Shown here: positions 58,999 through 64,000 of the stretch, piece after piece | Layout of the letters: every line of letters starts with the position of its first letter | How positions within the stretch are numbered: the first letter of the stretch is position 1 | Assembly (NCBI GenBank): GCA_963699225.1 | Contig: OY969423.1 | Coordinates: forward strand, 1,984,001-2,048,000 | Reading direction: 5' to 3' | DNA: 64,000 nt | DNA from: VRUE01 sp963699225 | GTDB lineage: Bacteria > Actinomycetota > Thermoleophilia > Solirubrobacterales > 70-9 | Notes under the pieces: model-generated | What the model was told of the DNA's origin: nothing | What the model saw: the letters and a program-made list of their open reading frames with translations, nothing else | Databases searched by the model: none | Position numbers and translations under genes: made by a program

Positions 58999-59071
58999 TG
59001 GAGCTAGGCGGATTCGAACCGCCGACCTCCTGGGTGCGATCCAGGCGCTCTGCCAGCTGAGCTATAGCCCC
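58999..59071 (-). tRNA. tRNA-Ala, anticodon CGC
   Basis: A full cloverleaf reads on the minus strand: acceptor GGGGCTA/TAGCTCC, D arm with AGCTGGCA, anticodon stem CCTGG/CCAGG with loop ATCGCAC, T arm GGCGG-TTCGAAT-CCGCC, discriminator A. CCA is not encoded. It marks the end of the accessory block at 51.7-58.8 kb. Confidence 0.95.
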
Positions 59072-59159
59072 GAGTGCGTGGGTGGGAGGTTCATCCCAGC
59101 GCCCTCGCAAGGCGAAGGATAACCGCATAGGCTTTAGGTTCCCGCTTTGGGAGTCAGCC

Positions 59160-60119
59160 ATGGGCATCCTTGACGAGGCAATCCGAGAGCACCTGGAACT
59201 GAAGCGCCAGCACGGCGCGGGCGATTCCGAGCTGCAGCAGCTCGAGGACGAGGCGTTCGGTCAGGCGGACCGGCCGGGCGACGAGCAGGCGGCGGATCCG
59301 ATGGCGGAGGCGCCTACGCAGTTCATGGAGCAGCCGGAGATCGCCGAGGACGAGAGCGCTCGCCGTGAGCCGACGATCGCCGACCTGCAGGAGCCCCCGC
59401 CGCTTCCCGAGCCGAAACAGACTGCGGTCGTCGAGGATCTCGCCGAGCCGGAGCCCGCGCTCGTCGATGAGGCCCCCGCCGAGGAGGAGCAGCCGGCGAT
59501 GGAGCACGAGATCATCGCCGATGCCGTCGAGGCCTCCGGGCCCAGCGCCGAGGAACGCCAGACGATCGCCGAACAGCCGACCGAGATGTTCGACGTCGAG
59601 GAGGAGCTGGGCGGACCGCCGAGCCCGACCGACGAGGAGCTGGTCGAAGAGGAGATCGCCGAGCCTCGCCTGGCGCCCACCGACCCGCTTGCCGGCCTCG
59701 CCGAGACCGAAGAGGCTGAGGTCAGCGTCCAGGGTCCAGCGCCCGACGACGATGACGAGTACGACGATGAGGACGACGCCTTCTGGAACGAGCAGCGCCT
59801 CTCCGATGAACTCGACCAGGCGCTCGAGGCGCCGCGCGATGCCGAGCCCGAGCCGGCGGCGGAGGTCGAGATCGAGACGGAGCCCGAGCCAGAGATCGAG
59901 GAGCCGGCCGAGCCCGACGCGGAGTCCGAGTCCGAGGAATACGAGGCACTGCCGGAGACTGCCGAAGAGTCCGCTCCCGTCGCGGAATCCGAGCCCGAGT
60001 CTGCCCACCACGAGGAGGACGTGCTCGAGGAGACGCCGGACTTCCTCGAGGAGACCCCCGAGGACGACCAGCTCTGGTTCGAGCAGAAGCCGCCCAAGGA
60101 CTTCGACTTCGACGACTGA
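59160..60119 (+). CDS. Highly acidic, probably disordered protein
   Basis: 319 residues. Residues 1-20 form a helical head (MGILDEAIREHLELKRQHGA); the rest is dominated by Glu, Asp, Pro and Ala in long runs (APDDDDEYDDEDDAFWNEQR). The C-terminus is KPPKDFDFDD. No enzymatic motif. GGGAG precedes ATG 59160. It lies between two tRNA-Ala genes. An RNA- or protein-binding or buffering role can only be guessed. Confidence 0.72.
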   Translation: MGILDEAIREHLELKRQHGAGDSELQQLEDEAFGQADRPGDEQAADPMAEAPTQFMEQPEIAEDESARREPTIADLQEPPPLPEPKQTAVVEDLAEPEPALVDEAPAEEEQPAMEHEIIADAVEASGPSAEERQTIAEQPTEMFDVEEELGGPPSPTDEELVEEEIAEPRLAPTDPLAGLAETEEAEVSVQGPAPDDDDEYDDEDDAFWNEQRLSDELDQALEAPRDAEPEPAAEVEIETEPEPEIEEPAEPDAESESEEYEALPETAEESAPVAESEPESAHHEEDVLEETPDFLEETPEDDQLWFEQKPPKDFDFDD

Positions 60120-60171
60120 GCGGTCTGTCGCTCCGTCTGTTTCGCCTCGACCCACCTAAACTCTCACCTGC

Positions 60172-60244
60172 GGGGCCATAGCTCAGCTGGCAGAGCGCCG
60201 CCTTTGCAAGGCGGAGGTCGCCGGTTCGATCCCGGCTGGCTCCA
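60172..60244 (+). tRNA. tRNA-Ala, anticodon TGC
   Basis: Cloverleaf: acceptor GGGGCCA/TGGCTCC, D arm with AGCTGGCA, anticodon stem CCGCC/GGCGG with loop TTTGCAA, T arm GCCGG-TTCGATC-CCGGC, discriminator A; CCA not encoded. It shares its D arm with tRNA-Ala(CGC) 1.1 kb away. Confidence 0.95.
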
Positions 60245-60327
60245 TCGACGAGGGGCTGTGGCGCAACTTTCGTCCGGCCGGTTAGGAAGTTCACGCTGAC
60301 CGCCGTGTTTCGGTGTTGAATGAGGCA

Positions 60328-61989
60328 GTGCGTCTCGTCCGATCGCTCGCGGGGGCTGTGCTTTTGCCGATCGTCCTTGCGGTCGCGCTCTTCGCTGCAC
60401 CCGCCGCTGCGGCGCCGCTGCCGGTGCTGGTGGGCCAAGTCGGCAGCGGGTCCAACACAGGGTTTGCCACCTCGGCGGGCGGGTGCATCTGCACCGTGGC
60501 GCAGATGCACGAGGCCAGTCCGGCCAGCAAGTCCTACGTGTTCCCCTACGACGGGGTGATCGTGTCCAGCGGCACCTACGTTGGTAGCTCCGTCGAAGCC
60601 GGCGACACAGACACCGTGCAGGTCCAGACGGTGCATAAGACCGGCGCGACGACGGGCACCGTCGTCAGCGAGGGCACCGCCCACCACCTCCTCGGGTTGC
60701 CAACGAGCACCGTGGATCGGTTCTACGACAGGTTGCCGGCTCACGCGGGCGACGTCCTTGCCGCGCGCTTCCACGACAGTGGCTTCATTGAATCGACGCC
60801 CTTCTTCTTCAAGGCCACCGCCGGCGGAGATGAAGTCGAGGTGTCCACCCCCACGGCAGCCGGCGGCAGCCTCTCGGGATCCTCACTGGTGGCCGAACGC
60901 CGGGTCAACCTCGAAGCCGTGCTCGAGCCCGACGAAGACCACGACGGCTACGGGGACGCATCGCAGGACCTCTGCCCGGGCTCGCCGATAGCGACCTCGG
61001 CCTGCTCGGGCTTGCTCTTCGGCACTGCCCTGGAGGGCGAACGCTCGGTTCCGCCAGCCGCCTGCTCTCCCTCCTGTCTATACGTGCAGACCGCCCTCGG
61101 CGGCGTCTCCACGGCGACATCCTCACCCGGGGTGATCGTTCGCTGGCGGGTGCTGAACGGCAGCAGCGGCGCCTACCGAATCAATGTGCTGACCGATAAC
61201 CCCGGAGGGAGCGGCGGGGCATTCCACGCCTACCACGTGCTCGGCTTCAGCGAAACCGGGACCGTGACCGCGCCCACCAACTCGGCGTTCTCGCAGATCT
61301 CGGGCTTTCCGACCCGGATGCCGATCCCGGCTGGCGCCTATGTCGGCCTGACGGTGCCGGGTGGCAGTGTCCCCGGCTTCCAATCGAGCGTCGGCGGCCA
61401 GGCGAAATATTCGCGCACGGAAGCGCCATTCCCCGGCATCACCGGTGTCGTCGGCGAATCCCACAACGGCGCGATCCTCTACGACGCCGACATCGAGCCC
61501 GACGTCGATGGCGACGGTTACGGCGACGTCACTCAGGACTCGTGCCCGACCTCAGCCTCGATCCACGAAGGACCGTGCCCGGCGACCGGCGCCGGAAAAG
61601 CTCCAATCGTGTCGACGCATGGCGACCGGGCTCACCTTCCGAAGATCGGGTCGCTGGCGGTAAAGCCGAAGAGCTTCCACGCCAAGCCGCTCGGACGGGT
61701 CACGGCGGGAGGCAAATGGGGGACGAAGGTGAAGCTCTCGCTCTCCTCAGCGGCGACCGTGACGCTCGCGATCGAAGCTCGACAGGGCCGGCGCTTCCAC
61801 GTCGTCACCCGGCTGACCAAGAAAGCAGCCGCGGGGCGCACTTCGGTCGCCTTCAGTGGCCAGTACCGCCAAGCCGGCAAGCTCACCGACCTTCAGCCCG
61901 GCACCTACCGCCTCAGCGCGAGCGCCAAGACCAGCGCGGGCACCGGACCGGTCAAGCGCACGACCTTCACCGTCCTTCCCCCGGCCTGA
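60328..61989 (+). CDS. Exported protein with two TSP3-like calcium motifs
   Basis: 553 residues from GTG 60328 (TTG 60313 possible). Signal peptide VLLPIVLAVALFAAPAAAAP. Two similar domains, each about 200 residues, end in an EF-like thrombospondin type-3 motif: EPDEDHDGYGDASQDLCPGS and then EPDVDGDGYGDVTQDSCPTS, with the Asp/Asn pattern for calcium binding. The last 110 residues are an Ig-like domain (KVKLSLSSAATVTLAIEARQ). Calcium-dependent surface protein by inference. Confidence 0.83.
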   Translation: MRLVRSLAGAVLLPIVLAVALFAAPAAAAPLPVLVGQVGSGSNTGFATSAGGCICTVAQMHEASPASKSYVFPYDGVIVSSGTYVGSSVEAGDTDTVQVQTVHKTGATTGTVVSEGTAHHLLGLPTSTVDRFYDRLPAHAGDVLAARFHDSGFIESTPFFFKATAGGDEVEVSTPTAAGGSLSGSSLVAERRVNLEAVLEPDEDHDGYGDASQDLCPGSPIATSACSGLLFGTALEGERSVPPAACSPSCLYVQTALGGVSTATSSPGVIVRWRVLNGSSGAYRINVLTDNPGGSGGAFHAYHVLGFSETGTVTAPTNSAFSQISGFPTRMPIPAGAYVGLTVPGGSVPGFQSSVGGQAKYSRTEAPFPGITGVVGESHNGAILYDADIEPDVDGDGYGDVTQDSCPTSASIHEGPCPATGAGKAPIVSTHGDRAHLPKIGSLAVKPKSFHAKPLGRVTAGGKWGTKVKLSLSSAATVTLAIEARQGRRFHVVTRLTKKAAAGRTSVAFSGQYRQAGKLTDLQPGTYRLSASAKTSAGTGPVKRTTFTVLPPA

Positions 61990-62003
61990 AGCGCCCTGCC
62001 GTT

Positions 62004-62111
62004 CTAAGCGGCCCTTGCGAGAACCTCCGAAGCGGTGGCAGTTGGCTTGCCGTCAGTGTCGATCTCTTCGACACTGGGAGCCTCATACGGCTCGGGACGG
62101 ATCTCGCTCAT
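62004..62111 (-). CDS. 35-residue peptide, candidate RiPP precursor
   Basis: A minus-strand ORF with a good GGAGGAG ribosome site before ATG 62111. It begins MSEIRPEPYEAPSVEEID, then TDGKPTATASEVLARAA. YEAP resembles the Y-x-x-P motif of leader peptides recognised by PqqD-like RRE domains, and the C-terminus is Thr/Ser/Ala-rich. A PqqD-like gene starts 100 bases away on the opposite strand. No modification enzyme is adjacent. It is too short for certainty. Confidence 0.5.
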   Translation of the reverse strand: MSEIRPEPYEAPSVEEIDTDGKPTATASEVLARAA

Positions 62112-62211
62112 CTCTCCTCCAGAAGTAGATCGCCAGTGGCGTGAGTCTAGCCGTATCGCTCTTAACCTCGAATCCATAGAGGCCGCTCATCCGGTCATAG
62201 GGTATGGACCG

Positions 62212-62502
62212 ATGAGCGAAACCAAGACGATCGAGGCCGAGACCACACTGCGCCGCACCGAGCGCGCGGTGCACGGCGACCGGCCCGACGAGACCGTGTT
62301 GCTCGACGTCGATGCCGGCACCGCGGTGCGGCTCAACTCGACCGGCGCCTGGATCTGGGAGCAGCTCGAGCAGCCGCGCCAGGTCAGCGAGCTGGCCAGT
62401 GGCCTGGCCCAGCGCTTCGAAATCGACGAGGGGCGGGCGCTCGGCGACGTCGTTGCCTTCGCCCGCGAGATGGCGCGGCGCGACCTGCTCGCCGCCAGCT
62501 AG
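62212..62502 (+). CDS. PqqD family (RRE) peptide-chaperone-like protein
   Basis: 96 residues. DETVLLDVDAGTAVRLNSTG, AWIWEQLEQPRQVSELASGL and AQRFEIDEGRALGDVVAFAR are the PqqD/RRE winged-helix elements. Such proteins deliver precursor peptides to modifying enzymes. ATG 62212 lacks a clear ribosome site, so the message may be leaderless. The stop shares CTAG with lipA. Its partner may be the small divergent ORF. Confidence 0.85.
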   Translation: MSETKTIEAETTLRRTERAVHGDRPDETVLLDVDAGTAVRLNSTGAWIWEQLEQPRQVSELASGLAQRFEIDEGRALGDVVAFAREMARRDLLAAS

Positions 62503-63491
62503 CCGGCCAGCGCCCGCTCGGGCAGGTTCTGGTCGGCGTGGTAACTCGAACGCACCAGCGGACCTGAGGCGACCGACTCGAAGCCGAGGTCGTAGGCCGC
62601 CTTCTCCAGCGCCGCGAACTCCTCCGGGTGCCAGTAGCGCACCACCGGCAGGTGGTTTTCGGTCGGGCGCAGGTACTGGCCTACGGTCAGCACCTGGACG
62701 CGATGCTCACGCAGCAGGCCGAAGGTCTCGACCATCTCCTCGAAGCTCTCGCCCAGCCCGACCATCAGCCCCGACTTGGTGACGACATCGGCGCCGCCCA
62801 TCTCCTTGGCCATCTTCAGCACCCGCGCCGAGCGCAGGAATTTGGAGCCGCGCCGCGCCACTGGGTAGAGCCGGGGCACGGTCTCGACGTTGTGGTTGAA
62901 GACGTCGGGCTTCTCGTGGATCACCTTGGCCAGCGGCATCTCCTGGCCGCGGAAGTCGGGGGTGAGGATCTCGACCTTGCAGCCGGGCGCCTGCATGCGG
63001 ATCGAGCGGATCACGCCGACGAAGGCGCTCGCACCGTAGTCGGGCAGGTCGTCGCGGTCGACCGAGGTGACGACGGCGTGGCGCAGTCCCATCTTCTTCA
63101 CTTGGTTGGCGACCCGCAGCGGCTCCAGCGGGTCGTTCCAGGTCGGCACGCCCGTCTTCACGTTGCAGAAGCCGCAGCGGCGGGTGCAGACGTCGCCGAG
63201 GATCATGAAGGTCGCCGTGCCGCGCTCCCAGCACTCGCCGACGTTGGGGCAGTTGGCCTCCTCGCAGACCGTGTGCAGGTTGTCGCTGCCGATCATCGCC
63301 TTAAGCCGGCGGTAGGTCGGCCCGCCCGGAGCCGGCACCTTCAGCCAGGGCGGCTTGCGGGCGCGGCGGAAGGGAACGGTGCCGTCGCTCTCGGCCGCGA
63401 TCCCGCCCGGCTTGGCACGGGAGCGCGTTACGTGGACTCGCTCCTCCGTGGGAGCGTTGCGCTCCGCGGGCTCTGTCGTCGACTCGCTCAT
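62499..63491 (-). CDS. lipA: Lipoyl synthase LipA (radical SAM)
   Basis: 330 residues. The auxiliary cluster motif is CEEANCPNVGEC and the radical-SAM motif CTRRCGFCNVKTG; VVTSVDRDDLPDYGASAFVG and TKSGLMVGLGESFEEMVETF complete the family. It inserts two sulfurs into octanoyl groups on lipoyl domains. The N-terminal 40 residues are longer than in E. coli. It is downstream of lipB with overlapping start and stop (ATGA). Confidence 0.97.
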   Translation of the reverse strand: MSESTTEPAERNAPTEERVHVTRSRAKPGGIAAESDGTVPFRRARKPPWLKVPAPGGPTYRRLKAMIGSDNLHTVCEEANCPNVGECWERGTATFMILGDVCTRRCGFCNVKTGVPTWNDPLEPLRVANQVKKMGLRHAVVTSVDRDDLPDYGASAFVGVIRSIRMQAPGCKVEILTPDFRGQEMPLAKVIHEKPDVFNHNVETVPRLYPVARRGSKFLRSARVLKMAKEMGGADVVTKSGLMVGLGESFEEMVETFGLLREHRVQVLTVGQYLRPTENHLPVVRYWHPEEFAALEKAAYDLGFESVASGPLVRSSYHADQNLPERALAG

Positions 63492-64000
63492 GCGACTCCG
63501 AGCCTAGCGTTGTCGAGGCCCAGCTCGGCCGGACTTGCTTCCCGGGGGGCGCGCTCATAGACCTCGGCGTAGCGCTCGGCGACCGTGTCGGCAAAGGGCG
63601 CCAGCTCCTGCTCGCTGCCGAGCTCGCGGCTCAGCGAGCTGACCTGACAGCCCTCGATACCGCAGGGCACGACCCACTCGAACGGCTGCAGGTCATTGCT
63701 GACGTTCACCGAGAGCCCGTGGGTGGTGATGCCGCGGCTGACGTGGACGCCGATCGAGCCGATCTTGCGCGCCTCTGGCGGTGGCGGGCCGATCCCGTCC
63801 ATGGTCTGCACGCTCTCCACCGCTGGGCCACCCGGTGGTGTGCCCTCGGTCCAGACCCCGGTCAGGCCCTCGATCGTCTGCGCACCTACCCCGTGCTTGC
63901 CCAGCGCCGAGATCGCCACCCGCTCGAGCCGCCGCACGTACTCGTGGACGTCGTCGCCGTAGGCGCGCAGGTCGACGATCGGGTAGGCGACCAGCTGCCC
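63488..64000 (-). CDS. lipB: Octanoyltransferase LipB, 5' end outside window
   Basis: The frame runs to the window edge; about 170 residues are visible. GQLVAYPIVDLRAYGDDVHE, RKIGSIGVHVSRGITTHGLS and VVPCGIEGCQVSSLSRELGS contain the catalytic Lys and Cys of LipB. It transfers octanoyl from ACP to lipoyl domains, the step before LipA. The two genes form one operon (ATGA overlap). Confidence 0.95.
   Translation of the reverse strand, partial: GQLVAYPIVDLRAYGDDVHEYVRRLERVAISALGKHGVGAQTIEGLTGVWTEGTPPGGPAVESVQTMDGIGPPPPEARKIGSIGVHVSRGITTHGLSVNVSNDLQPFEWVVPCGIEGCQVSSLSRELGSEQELAPFADTVAERYAEVYERAPREASPAELGLDNARLGVA

Noticed and set aside
62035..62211. Longer N-terminus for the PqqD-like gene
   Set aside because: The upstream codons lie antisense to the small peptide ORF and its ribosome site; the PqqD domain begins right after ATG 62212.
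1..64000. CRISPR arrays, rRNA genes, replication origin
   Set aside because: No regularly spaced repeats, rRNA-like conserved stretches or DnaA-box clusters were noticed.

Overview
The window is 64 kb of high-GC DNA that looks like an actinobacterial chromosome, most likely from the Thermoleophilia/Solirubrobacterales side of the phylum. That placement is an inference. It rests on the ImuB/DUF6504/DnaE2 mutasome with actinobacterial LexA boxes (CGAAC-N4-GTTCG), an ECF42 sigma factor with a YCII partner, DUF4235 and DUF4337 membrane proteins, many exported collagen-like, NHL, VWA and TSP3-like proteins with basic C-terminal tails, and a generally GAG-rich codon choice in cytoplasmic genes. The first and last genes (a TetR regulator and lipB) are cut by the window edges.

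Layout. 0-3.1 kb: four TetR regulators that share a C-terminal ligand domain, then a DUF4258/DUF2283 toxin-antitoxin-like pair. 3.1-11.2 kb: a long leader and three exported proteins (collagen-like, NHL/beta-propeller, DUF11-like). 11.3-16.5 kb: an SOS-controlled mutagenesis cluster (compact imuB, a coiled-coil gene, DUF6504, dnaE2). 16.5-22.2 kb: HxlR/MFS divergent pair, ECF42 sigma with YCII, two alpha/beta hydrolases. 22.3-31.7 kb: exported ASH-domain protein, queuosine-salvage enzyme, MarR with a three-gene ABC exporter, SRPBCC, SnoaL/DUF2294, BacA/PDT-like protein, VWA protein, PadR with an FAD oxidoreductase. 32.3-39.4 kb: signalling and stress genes (PAS-GAF-PP2C phosphatase, two more DUF2294 proteins, an SDR fused to two DUF892 domains, MEDS-HATPase). 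39.4-51.6 kb: mixed single genes and short operons, including a TetR ligand domain with no DNA-binding domain, a leaderless ArsR/SRPBCC operon, a glycosyltransferase, a frameshifted vanadium-haloperoxidase-like gene, carbonic anhydrase and exonuclease III.

51.7-58.8 kb is the clearest accessory region: a class II Fic protein, a small membrane protein, a KAP-family P-loop NTPase with inserted membrane helices, an unknown 402-residue partner overlapping it, a membrane-anchored coiled-coil protein and an NA37 (YejK-like) nucleoid-associated protein. It stops next to tRNA-Ala(CGC). I regard it as the best candidate for an undescribed, possibly defensive, system. After it come an acidic protein, tRNA-Ala(UGC), an exported TSP3-like protein, a 35-residue RiPP-precursor-like ORF divergent from a PqqD/RRE protein, and the lipoate genes lipB-lipA.

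Two features of organisation recur. Convergent neighbours repeatedly share one CTAG tetranucleotide as the stop codon of both genes (five cases, plus one CTAA). Several regulators and the two SOS genes have promoter or operator sequence running into the start codon, suggesting leaderless messages. No integrase, transposase, CRISPR array, rRNA or replication origin was seen. All functional calls come from reading motifs by eye; no database search was run.
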